This document shows positions 7,359 through 14,160 of a stretch of DNA of 64,000 bases, in pieces. Made by a program: the position numbers and the translations under genes. This DNA comes from Taishania sp965247975 (GTDB lineage: Bacteria; Bacteroidota; Bacteroidia; Flavobacteriales_D; Crocinitomicaceae), in the NCBI GenBank assembly GCA_965247975.1, contig OZ252050.1, positions 62,001 through 126,000 of the forward strand, written 5' to 3'. The notes beneath the pieces are model-generated. The model saw only the letters and a list, made by a program, of their open reading frames with translations. It was not told the DNA's origin and searched no databases. Each line of letters begins with the position of its first letter. Position 1 is the first letter of the stretch.

Positions 7359-8249
7359 TTGAGAAAAATTGCACATATCGTCAATCCATTTAATGCTCCT
7401 GAGTCGTCTGATTTATTCTTTGCACAGCCTATCACCTTCGAATCCATGCGCTTAGCTAAGAAAAAAGTTGAGGGTAAATTGGAAATTGAGCTACTTTGTG
7501 CTTGTTTCGCTGAAGATTCTAACATTCAACCTGTTGGTTTTAATTCGACTGCCTTCTTGACGCGATCTGTTTTGGATTGCGGTGATTTCCAGAAAGAAAT
7601 CAAACTACCATTGATTCATGACATTTTGGAACGATTATACAACGCTAGTGATGCTGACTATTTGATTTACACCAATGTAGATATTGGACTTTACGAAAAT
7701 TTTTATGAAAAAGTAAATGAATTTATAGACGCTGGACACGATGCCTTCATCATTAATCGCCGGAGAATTTCGGAAAAATATACTCGGGTTGACCAACTGG
7801 CAGAAATTTATAACGAGAAAGGGAAAAAACACCCAGGATTCGATTGTTTTGTTTTTCATCGTAGTCTTTTTCCGAAGTTAAGACTTGAGGGAATTTGTAT
7901 TGGTGTACCATTTATTGAAATTACCTTTTCTCAAAATTTATTTGCGCTTGCCAACAACTTTAAGCTTTACGATAAAGAAATTCTAACATTTCATATTGGA
8001 ATGGAAATTTTCAAGAAAAGAGCTCCGAGGGAATATTTTAAGTACAATCAACGTGCGTTTTGGAAATCAATGAAATCGGATCTTCGGTTCAATCAAAGCA
8101 TTCAAAAAATTCCTTATGCTAGCTTGGGAATTCCGCTTCGATTGATTTATTGGGGAATTCATCCTTGCTTTCCAATTCGGCTTATGTTAATTTTAGAGTA
8201 TAGAAATATTGTCCGTTTGTTTCATCGAAAAAAAACTGATAAAAAATAG
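7359..8249 (+). CDS. putative glycosyltransferase-like protein of the glycan locus, TTG start
   Basis: This gene encodes 296 residues and appears to start at TTG 7359: an in-frame TAG lies immediately before it, and the next ATG is 29 codons inside. The sequence begins RKIAHIVNPF and contains YLIYTNVDIGLY (about residues 108-119). That motif looks like the DxD-type nucleotide-sugar strand of GT-A transferases (hydrophobic strand followed by NVD), but I do not recognise a named family. There is no signal peptide or clear membrane segment. It lies alone between two leftward glycan operons, in the opposite direction, with a near-consensus -7 motif (TAATTTCG) at 7338-7345. A role in glycan assembly is inferred from location and this single motif. 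Confidence 0.65.
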   Translation: MRKIAHIVNPFNAPESSDLFFAQPITFESMRLAKKKVEGKLEIELLCACFAEDSNIQPVGFNSTAFLTRSVLDCGDFQKEIKLPLIHDILERLYNASDADYLIYTNVDIGLYENFYEKVNEFIDAGHDAFIINRRRISEKYTRVDQLAEIYNEKGKKHPGFDCFVFHRSLFPKLRLEGICIGVPFIEITFSQNLFALANNFKLYDKEILTFHIGMEIFKKRAPREYFKYNQRAFWKSMKSDLRFNQSIQKIPYASLGIPLRLIYWGIHPCFPIRLMLILEYRNIVRLFHRKKTDKK

Positions 8250-8363
8250 ATCTTAATGTTCAGGATTTATACCGTTTTACCTTTGGTAAGACAGTAATAA
8301 AATTACTCCCTAACCAAAGCTACGACGGCATTATACTTCTGAAATTGATACAGTGATTTCAAA
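8250..8363. other. short intergenic segment with nested inverted repeats
   Basis: Between the convergent gene ends there is an outer inverted repeat, CTTTGGT/ACCAAAG, enclosing a small GTAAT/ATTAC hairpin. It could act as a bidirectional terminator or mRNA 3' end, but there is no clear U-tract. Confidence 0.35.
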
Positions 8364-8957
8364 TTAGAATTGGTATTCATTTCCATATAAATTGAACTGT
8401 TTTTTTTCTTCTTCTGTGAACGCGTTATCTTCCTTATTCTCCAGTTTTTGCAACCATTTCTTGTCTGATTTTACCGACAAATAATTTTCCTTTGTAATTT
8501 CCATCACGAAGGCGTTTTGATCTTCACTTATCGTCTTATATCCTAATTCTTTATTTAACCTCAACGCATTGGAGTTCGTTTTTTTAACAGTTGCTTTTAA
8601 TGTTAACAAGCCAAAAATTTTAAACGCTGCATCCATTAAACAATAAATGGCAAACAGTGGAATGATTGACCCTGAAAACGACTCCGATTCAATGAAAACA
8701 CCAGTTTCGCCTGATTTTTTATTCCAATCAATGTTTTTAACATTTATCAATCCCAGCATTTCATTTTCATAATGAATTGTCAAATAAATATCATTTTGAT
8801 CGAGCTGACTAAACCATGCTTTTTGTTCTTCTTTTGAAATTATTTCTTGGAATAGCATCTGCTGGCGGATAGCTTCAGAATTTCGCCATGTTCGAACAAT
8901 TTCAATCTCATTTATCGTGAGTGAACGTAGCTCGATTCCGTAATTTCTTAGGATCAT
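8364..8957 (-). CDS. GNAT-family N-acetyltransferase (probably sugar N-acyltransferase)
   Basis: This 197-residue protein has a GNAT acetyltransferase fold of the RimJ/RimL type. The N-terminus reads LRSLTINEIEIVRTWRNSE, and the central strand and helix include LKATVKKTNSNALRLNKELG, where family members bind acyl-CoA and close with an LGYK strand. The C-terminal 40 residues are charged and outside the core. Its start overlaps the upstream glycosyltransferase stop by one base (TAATG). It is the last gene of an ACP / KAS III / GT2 / GNAT operon that faces a sugar aminotransferase. The likely role is therefore transfer of an acyl group to the amino group of a nucleotide-linked amino sugar, comparable in role to RffC or PseH. 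The actual acyl donor is unknown. Confidence 0.8.
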   Translation of the reverse strand: MILRNYGIELRSLTINEIEIVRTWRNSEAIRQQMLFQEIISKEEQKAWFSQLDQNDIYLTIHYENEMLGLINVKNIDWNKKSGETGVFIESESFSGSIIPLFAIYCLMDAAFKIFGLLTLKATVKKTNSNALRLNKELGYKTISEDQNAFVMEITKENYLSVKSDKKWLQKLENKEDNAFTEEEKKQFNLYGNEYQF

Positions 8958-9871
8958 TAGATCTTAATTTTAATGGCATAATTTGGTTTTCTAACTCGGG
9001 AACTATAGATTCGATTAATGTAAATCCCAAATACACCAATACTTCCAGACATGACTGTCATCGAAATTAAAACACTGATCATAAATAAATCCACGTTAGA
9101 ATTATTTTTCAAGTGAAAAACAACGTAATATACAAGCAGTGCCACTAGTCCAAATGCCACAGCAAACGCCAAGAAAATCATTATTTTAATTGGAATAGAA
9201 CTATAGTGGAAAATTAGATTTAGCCCGATTTTTAAAAGTTTCATGAATGAATAGCCCGATTTTCCTTCTTTACGTTCTTGTGATTCAATTTCAACCGATT
9301 GAATATCAGTTGTATACCAAGAAATAATTTGATTGATAAACAAATGATCTTGGGAATGATTTCGTAAATGATCAACGATGTTTTCACTGATTAATCGCAC
9401 GGAACTTCCAATTGTTGCCCCTTCACTGCTTTTGAATAATCGTTTTAAAATCTTGGAACCAATTTTGACAAAAAAGGATTTATGCTCATTCTCAAATCGT
9501 CCATAAATTACGGAATGCTTTTTTGTATCATATGTAACAATTAACTTTTCCAATTCACTTGGTCTTACTTCCAAATCATCATCAATTGTCATAACAATTT
9601 TACCTGAAGCGAGATCTATTCCACATTGTGTTGCACCATTTTGTCCATAATTTTTCGACAATCTTACAATTGTCATTTGATTCTTATAAATTTCCTTTAG
9701 CCTCAATAATTCTTGCCATGATTCTTCCAATCCTGCATCCTCCACGAACAAAATTTCGAACGACCGATTTAATTTATGAAATAAAGCTGTAAGTTCAATA
9801 ACAATGGGCTCCAAAGAATCCTTACTCTTGTAAACAGGCACTATTACCGTAAATTCGATTACTTCATTCAT
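8957..9871 (-). CDS. family 2 glycosyltransferase with two C-terminal membrane helices (DPM1/GtrB-like)
   Basis: This 304-residue protein begins with a GT2 catalytic domain: EFTVIVPVYKSKDSLEPIV, a VEDAG strand in place of the usual DDGS, an NYGQNGATQCGIDLASG stretch, and the metal motif TIDDDLEV (about residues 114-121). Two hydrophobic helices follow at about 230-255 and 268-290, the arrangement of polyprenyl-phosphate sugar transferases such as GtrB, ArnC and DPM1. It overlaps the KAS III gene by 4 bp (ATGA). It probably loads a sugar onto undecaprenyl phosphate at the inner membrane for export or modification. The sugar is unknown but may be the amino sugar made by the neighbouring enzymes. 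Confidence 0.87.
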   Translation of the reverse strand: MNEVIEFTVIVPVYKSKDSLEPIVIELTALFHKLNRSFEILFVEDAGLEESWQELLRLKEIYKNQMTIVRLSKNYGQNGATQCGIDLASGKIVMTIDDDLEVRPSELEKLIVTYDTKKHSVIYGRFENEHKSFFVKIGSKILKRLFKSSEGATIGSSVRLISENIVDHLRNHSQDHLFINQIISWYTTDIQSVEIESQERKEGKSGYSFMKLLKIGLNLIFHYSSIPIKIMIFLAFAVAFGLVALLVYYVVFHLKNNSNVDLFMISVLISMTVMSGSIGVFGIYINRIYSSRVRKPNYAIKIKI

Positions 9872-10866
9872 AATTCAATAAGTTTACAGCATTTTAGATT
9901 ATCTATTTCAATAACCACTGAACCCCATGTTAACCCAACGCCAAATCCTGAAAGTAGCAGATTGGTTTTGTTTTTCTTGAGTATTTCACCCAATTCACTT
10001 ACCATCGTTAAAGGAATTGTAGCACAACTTGTATTTCCATACTTTTCTAGTGTTGAAGGAGTTTGTTCAACCGCGAAACCAAGCTGTTTGCGAATCATAT
10101 CATTCAATAATTTATTTGCTTGATGCAATACTAAATAATTAATTTCATTCTTGTTTAACTTAAAATGACTTAACAATTCATTGGCATTTTTTGCAACTTC
10201 CTTTAAACCAAAGTTAAAGACTTCATGTCCGTTCATGGTTAAATACTCTACTTCTTGATTTTGGGCTTTTTTTACATGAATAACTTCGTAGCCATTTCCA
10301 TCAGATTGTAAGTTAAAATAACTTTTCGATTCCGACAAACTCTGTTCAATAGCGGAACATGAGCCTGCATCTGAAAAAATACTTTGAAGGGAATAATCTT
10401 CTTTTTTTATGTAATGAGTAATTGTGTCGCCGACTAATAAGAGTGCCTTTTTTACCCCTGCTGATGACATATAGGCATTCACAATTGAAAGCCCGTAAAC
10501 ATATCCTGCGCATCCTTGATTTACATCGATAGTGATACATTTGTCGGATAAACCAAGTCTTGCTTGGAGGTGCGCGCTAGTTGTTGGGATCACATAATCA
10601 GGTGATTGCGTTACAAACACGAGCAAATCAATTTCTTCTCGCTGCCACTTTAAGTCGTTTAACAGTTCAACGGCTGCTTGAAAACAGAGATCCGACGCTT
10701 TCATTTCTTGTGGTGCAATTCTCCGTTTATCGATTCCAATTGTTTTTATCAATAATTTTTTTTCTAAATCAGACAAATTCGTTAGTGCATCTGTTGACTC
10801 TTCATTCTTAGGGACTGAAGCAACAATGCCTGAAATTTTGGAATGATTGAACGCTAAAAATGCCAT
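9868..10866 (-). CDS. 3-oxoacyl-ACP synthase III (FabH-like ketosynthase) of the glycan locus
   Basis: This 332-residue protein is a KAS III thiolase-fold enzyme with the full catalytic triad: Cys119 (in DVNQGCAGYVYG), His248 (in VLHQANKLL) and Asn278 (in KYGNTSCATIP). The C-terminal loop GFGVGLTWGSVVIE is typical of FabH. It condenses an acyl-CoA with an acyl-ACP to begin or extend a short acyl chain. It stands next to a 75-residue carrier protein, a GT2 transferase and a GNAT transferase rather than other fatty acid synthesis genes. It is therefore likely to be a dedicated synthase for an acyl group attached to a sugar, not the housekeeping FabH. That assignment is inference; the enzyme family is secure. 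Confidence 0.9.
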   Translation of the reverse strand: MAFLAFNHSKISGIVASVPKNEESTDALTNLSDLEKKLLIKTIGIDKRRIAPQEMKASDLCFQAAVELLNDLKWQREEIDLLVFVTQSPDYVIPTTSAHLQARLGLSDKCITIDVNQGCAGYVYGLSIVNAYMSSAGVKKALLLVGDTITHYIKKEDYSLQSIFSDAGSCSAIEQSLSESKSYFNLQSDGNGYEVIHVKKAQNQEVEYLTMNGHEVFNFGLKEVAKNANELLSHFKLNKNEINYLVLHQANKLLNDMIRKQLGFAVEQTPSTLEKYGNTSCATIPLTMVSELGEILKKNKTNLLLSGFGVGLTWGSVVIEIDNLKCCKLIEL

Positions 10867-10867
10867 A

Positions 10868-11095
10868 CTAGCTTTTTAATTTAACTAGAACCAATTGAAA
10901 CAGTTGGTCAGCATGGCTGATTTCCTTTATATCCGAATGTGTCAACAAAACTTCACATTGATCATATATCGCTCCAACCACTAATAATTTTTCTATTGAA
11001 CTCCAATTCTCAAGGGACTCGTGATCCTTCGGTTCAGAATCTTTAAAAACATCAAGCAATAAATGATTGAAAACATCCTTGGTAAATTGACTCAT
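10868..11095 (-). CDS. small acyl carrier protein-like protein
   Basis: This 75-residue protein has the length and helical pattern of an acyl carrier protein. The motif WSSIEKLLVVGAIYD (residues 31-45) aligns with the WDSLxxxxLxxxxE phosphopantetheine site, making Ser33 the likely attachment residue. The usual Asp before the serine is replaced by Ser. A later acidic segment (DIKEISHADQLFQLV) matches the ACP helix III/IV region. It ends 1 bp before the KAS III gene and is first in its operon, with a consensus -7 promoter motif 18 bp upstream. It probably carries the acyl intermediate made by the adjacent KAS III. The lost Asp makes it a divergent member, so a search is needed for certainty. 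Confidence 0.72.
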   Translation of the reverse strand: MSQFTKDVFNHLLLDVFKDSEPKDHESLENWSSIEKLLVVGAIYDQCEVLLTHSDIKEISHADQLFQLVLVKLKS

Positions 11096-11112
11096 GTATC
11101 TGAAATTTAACC

Positions 11113-11120
11113 CAAATATA
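11113..11120 (-). promoter_or_regulatory. Bacteroidota -7 promoter element of the ACP/KAS III operon
   Basis: The minus strand reads TATATTTG, a perfect TAnnTTTG motif. It predicts a start site near 11106 and a leader of about 10 nt before the ATG at 11095. Confidence 0.65.
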
Positions 11121-11132
11121 GCAGAAAAAGAT

Positions 11133-11140
11133 TAGTTTTG
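11133..11140 (+). promoter_or_regulatory. Bacteroidota -7 promoter element of the aminotransferase gene
   Basis: TAGTTTTG fits TAnnTTTG and predicts transcription from about 11147, 15 nt before the ATG at 11162. It is back to back with the ACP-operon promoter only 12 bp away, so the two divergent units may be co-regulated. Confidence 0.65.
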
Positions 11141-11161
11141 GGTTAATATTAGTCGCAGCGA

Positions 11162-12286
11162 ATGATCCCATTTAATCAACCACATTTAACAGGAAAAGAG
11201 GAATCATATATCCAACAGGCTTTGGTTTTAGGGAAATTTTCTGGCAATGGGTTTTTTACCAAGAAATGTCATTCACTTTTATGTGAAAATTATGGTTTTA
11301 GCGATGTTTTTCTGACTAACAGCGCGACTTCGGCACTAGAAATTATTGCTTTACTTCTTGAACTTGGCCCAGAGGATGAGGTAATTTTACCTTCATATAC
11401 ATTTGTTGGCACAGCAACCCCATTTGCGCTTCGCGGAGCCAAACTTGTATTTTGTGATAGCGGGAAAGATCACCCGAATATAGATAGTCATGAAGTAAAA
11501 AAGTTAATTTCTGAACGAACCAAAGCCATTGTAGCAGTTCATTACGGTGGATTTTCTTGTGAAATGGATGCGTTGAGAGAAATTGCCGATGCACATGGAA
11601 TATATTTGATTGAAGATGCTGCACACAGTATTGGAGCTAAGTATAAGGATGCGTATTTAGGTACTTTGGGTGACTTAAGCGTTTTCTCTTTCCATGAAAC
11701 AAAAAATATTAGTTGTGGACAAGGAGGAGCGTTGGTTGTAAATAATAAAAAATTTCTAGCTCGCGCAGAACAAATTTGGAATAAAGGCACAAATAAAAGC
11801 GATTTAGAACGTGGACTTCGTGGAAATTATGAGTGGGTTGATATTGGATCAAATTTTTATCCATCAGAAATCACATCTGCTTATCTATTGGCTCAACTTG
11901 AAGAGGCCGAAAACATTCAACAAAAAAGAGAAAACCTCTGGAAGCTATACAATTCAAGGCTAACAAACCTTTTAGAAAAGGGAGTCAAAATTCCACAACC
12001 AAAATCATATCAAGATCATAATTCCCATATTTTCTTTTTGATTTGTACTTCGAAAAAAGAAAGGGATGAACTCATAAAATACTTATTAAACGCGAATATT
12101 ACAGCTGTTTTTCATTATTTACCATTAGAGTCGAGCCCTTATTTTGTTTCACAAGGCGGTCAAAAGGAAGTGTGTTCAAATTCAAGATTTTTCTCTGATT
12201 GCATCATTCGTCTACCATTGTACAATAATTTAAGTGAGACAGAAATTGAACTTATTTGTGGTGTTATTGAAGAGTTTTACCGTTGA
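11162..12286 (+). CDS. wecE: dTDP-4-amino-4,6-dideoxygalactose transaminase (WecE/RffA-like, DegT family)
   Basis: This 374-residue PLP-dependent aminotransferase belongs to the DegT/DnrJ/EryC1 family. The segment FSFHETKNISCGQGGA (about residues 175-190) contains the PLP Schiff-base lysine Lys181 and matches the WecE/RffA signature FHETKN very closely. Other visible family features are TNSATSALE, the VILPSYTFVGTATPFALRGA strand-turn, and LIEDAAHSIGA, whose Asp152 contacts the PLP ring nitrogen. The enzyme aminates dTDP-4-keto-6-deoxyglucose to the 4-amino sugar. The divergent operon supplies an N-acyltransferase, carrier protein and ketosynthase, consistent with making an N-acylated 4-amino-4,6-dideoxyhexose for a surface glycan. 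Confidence 0.88.
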   Translation: MIPFNQPHLTGKEESYIQQALVLGKFSGNGFFTKKCHSLLCENYGFSDVFLTNSATSALEIIALLLELGPEDEVILPSYTFVGTATPFALRGAKLVFCDSGKDHPNIDSHEVKKLISERTKAIVAVHYGGFSCEMDALREIADAHGIYLIEDAAHSIGAKYKDAYLGTLGDLSVFSFHETKNISCGQGGALVVNNKKFLARAEQIWNKGTNKSDLERGLRGNYEWVDIGSNFYPSEITSAYLLAQLEEAENIQQKRENLWKLYNSRLTNLLEKGVKIPQPKSYQDHNSHIFFLICTSKKERDELIKYLLNANITAVFHYLPLESSPYFVSQGGQKEVCSNSRFFSDCIIRLPLYNNLSETEIELICGVIEEFYR

Positions 12287-12706
12287 CGCATTTATAATTT
12301 TGATTTCACTTCTTGTAGCTTTTGTTTTGCATTCTTTTTTTATATATGAAAATCCTCCTAAAAGCTTGGAGTTGATTGGATGATAAAAAATCTATAATTC
12401 ATAAAGGCTTAAGTAGGACTTCTTAACCAAATTTAACGATCCAAATTTCTGTTTTCGTTTTTGGTTAATAAGTTGACTTAAGTTCTAATACTTTGTATTA
12501 CACGTAGTGAATTTTATGTAATTAAGATGAGGAAAGGGACTAGCTTCTGATATTAATAATTTTTTTTTTTGAGTATCCGCATGTTTGCCTTAATTTTTGG
12601 TTTTGAATAATTATTACAATTACTTGTTTTTCAATATTTTAAACTTTTTTGATTGGTCTTTAGTTGTTGAAAAAATGGTAACAATCTGCTTTGTTTTTTT
12701 ATTTGA
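12287..12706. other. AT-rich gap with no gene; holds one IS end
   Basis: No convincing reading frame is present. The stretch is rich in T homopolymers and contains the left inverted repeat of the IS1595-like element (12571-12587). A second copy of the same motif starts at 12705 and overlaps the transposase stop. Confidence 0.6.
12571..12587 (+). repeat. left terminal inverted repeat of the IS1595-like element
   Basis: GAGTATCCGCATGTTTG pairs with the repeat at 13711-13727 (15 of 17 bases identical in inverted orientation). Confidence 0.6.
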
Positions 12707-13531
12707 TTATCCGCATGCTTTCCATTCCGGAATGATCAAATACTGCCAAAGTTCGTCATGCACAAGGTGTTGAAATTCTTTGCGATTGAATTTGAAACAG
12801 AATTCGTCCAAATAGTTTTGAAGATAATCGCTTTCAACATGGTGATGAATTCCATAAATAATTCTATGAGCATTTTCCAAGCACTTGTATGCAAATCGCG
12901 GGCTTGATTTAGGCGATTTTTTTCTACGTTTTGAAGTTCGCGATTCGGGGTTAAACCCAGTGTTTTTTATTGTGCTGAAGTCCGTTTTTTCAGAATCAGA
13001 TTTAACAACCATCATTCTCAAGTTCTTGACTTTTTGGTGGGTGATTTCCATGTTGCTTCGATCTAATGTCAAAGTTTCTATTTGAATTTCCTTGACAACT
13101 GTATTCCTTCCTTCTTTTATGCCCTCAATTTCGCTCGTAATTAAATGCTCAAAAGCATCAAAATAGATGACATTCTTTCCCGTTTGTTTTCGAATTTTGT
13201 GCATCATGTACCAAATTGGCTCATAGCGACTGTGATTTGTCAGCCGTTGGACTTCCTTTGCAGAAAATCCTTTTTTAGTGCTTATCATAAATGCGACCAC
13301 TTGAAACCAAATTTTAAATGACATTTTTGAATGTTGGAGCACAGTGCCACTTTTAAGTGTTGTTCTGAAGCCACATTTTTTAAAGTGCCATAAGTTTTTT
13401 CGTTTGTCCCATCGTTGTCTGGTGCATTGACATTTTTTGCAGGTTACACCAAGTAATTCTCGATGTGCTTTAAAAGCTTGTTTACATGCCTGTTCTGTTG
13501 AATGGTTTTCAATTAGTTCTAAAAGGTTCAT
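12707..13531 (-). CDS. IS1595/ISXO2-like transposase, probably inactive
   Basis: This 274-residue protein resembles the IS1595 transposase family. There is an N-terminal zinc-ribbon (CKKC at about residues 35-38, then KKCGFRTT), a helix region LKSGTVLQHSKMSFKIWF, and the family C-terminal signature YLQNYLDEFCFKFNRK. Several changes suggest decay. One of the four ribbon cysteines is Phe (WHFKKC). The central segment that should carry the second catalytic Asp is short, basic and Ser-rich. The catalytic Lys of the DDNK set, normally in NAKR, reads NAHR. The frame is otherwise intact, so it could be recently inactivated or repurposed. It lies inside terminal inverted repeats. Confidence 0.75.
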   Translation of the reverse strand: MNLLELIENHSTEQACKQAFKAHRELLGVTCKKCQCTRQRWDKRKNLWHFKKCGFRTTLKSGTVLQHSKMSFKIWFQVVAFMISTKKGFSAKEVQRLTNHSRYEPIWYMMHKIRKQTGKNVIYFDAFEHLITSEIEGIKEGRNTVVKEIQIETLTLDRSNMEITHQKVKNLRMMVVKSDSEKTDFSTIKNTGFNPESRTSKRRKKSPKSSPRFAYKCLENAHRIIYGIHHHVESDYLQNYLDEFCFKFNRKEFQHLVHDELWQYLIIPEWKACG

Positions 13532-13905
13532 TTTTTTAAATTTTACTTGAATTTATGAAATAAGAAGTAATTAAAAAAACAATTTGGAGAAAAATTGATT
13601 GAATTATGTACAAATATTGGTTCAGGAATTGGTGAATAAATTATCTTTCGTAAGGCTCTACACACAGTTAAAACTCTACATGCCAGCAAGTTGAATTATT
13701 TTGTTTTAGGTAAACAAGCGGATACTCCATAAGCCCAAAAATTCAATTTTTCCAGATCAACTTTCCCATAAAATCAAGCATTACACGGGGTACAGATGCG
13801 GATATTCGAAAAAAAATCATTCCTCATCTGATTTTCCCTTTACAACCAACCAAATACCTCTTTTGCGGTATTTCCTATACCTACTCACTTTCGTATTTTT
13901 GACCC
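13532..13905. other. AT-rich gap holding the right IS end and feoA promoter region
   Basis: No gene is visible. It contains the right inverted repeat (13711-13727), a further inverted copy of the same core (13795-13808), and a TAnnTTTG element (TATTTTTG, 13894-13901) directly before feoA. Confidence 0.6.
13894..13901 (+). promoter_or_regulatory. Bacteroidota -7 element abutting feoA
   Basis: TATTTTTG matches TAnnTTTG and ends only 4 bp before the feoA ATG at 13906. If it is used, the transcript would be leaderless or nearly so. Confidence 0.45.
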
Positions 13906-14136
13906 ATGTTAAATTTAACAGAAGCAAAACTTGGTGAAACCGTATGCGTTAATTCTGTGTATGAAAACGCACTAAAGTCCCAACTCATGGAATTAGGCAT
14001 TGTGCAGGGTCAAGAAATTACGGTTCTCTTTAAAGCTCCGTTCGGTGATCCTATAGCCATCGACATGAACGGTTACGTGCTTTCTTTGCGAAAATCTGAA
14101 GCTGCGCTCATTGAAATAAGCAGGATATCGAACTAA
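13906..14136 (+). CDS. feoA: ferrous iron transport protein A
   Basis: This 76-residue protein has the FeoA SH3-like beta-barrel: MLNLTEAKLGETVCVNSVYE, then LMELGIVQGQEITVLFKAPFGDPIAIDMNG, the conserved LxxLGixpGxxI and GDP blocks. FeoA is a cytosolic partner that supports the FeoB ferrous iron permease. It lies 24 bp upstream of feoB on the same strand and is followed by a Cys-rich third protein, making a compact three-gene feo operon. No Fur-like palindrome was recognised by eye in the upstream region. Confidence 0.93.
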   Translation: MLNLTEAKLGETVCVNSVYENALKSQLMELGIVQGQEITVLFKAPFGDPIAIDMNGYVLSLRKSEAALIEISRISN

Positions 14137-14160
14137 GCTAATTTCATTAATTTTGTTTCC

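Larger units (their letters stand above)
12571..13727 (-). mobile_element. decayed IS1595-like insertion sequence
   Basis: Terminal inverted repeats of 17 bp flank a single transposase-like gene: the left end at 12571-12587 begins GAGTATCCGCATGTTTG, and the right end at 13711-13727 matches it at 15 of 17 positions in reverse complement. The 1157-bp size fits small IS1595 elements. No 8-bp target duplication is visible (T-rich on the left, cataagcc on the right), and the transposase has lost key residues. The copy therefore looks old and immobile. Two further copies of the core TATCCGC (12709-12715 and, inverted, 13799-13805) lie inside and just outside the element, so alternative outer ends near 13808 are possible. 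Confidence 0.6.
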
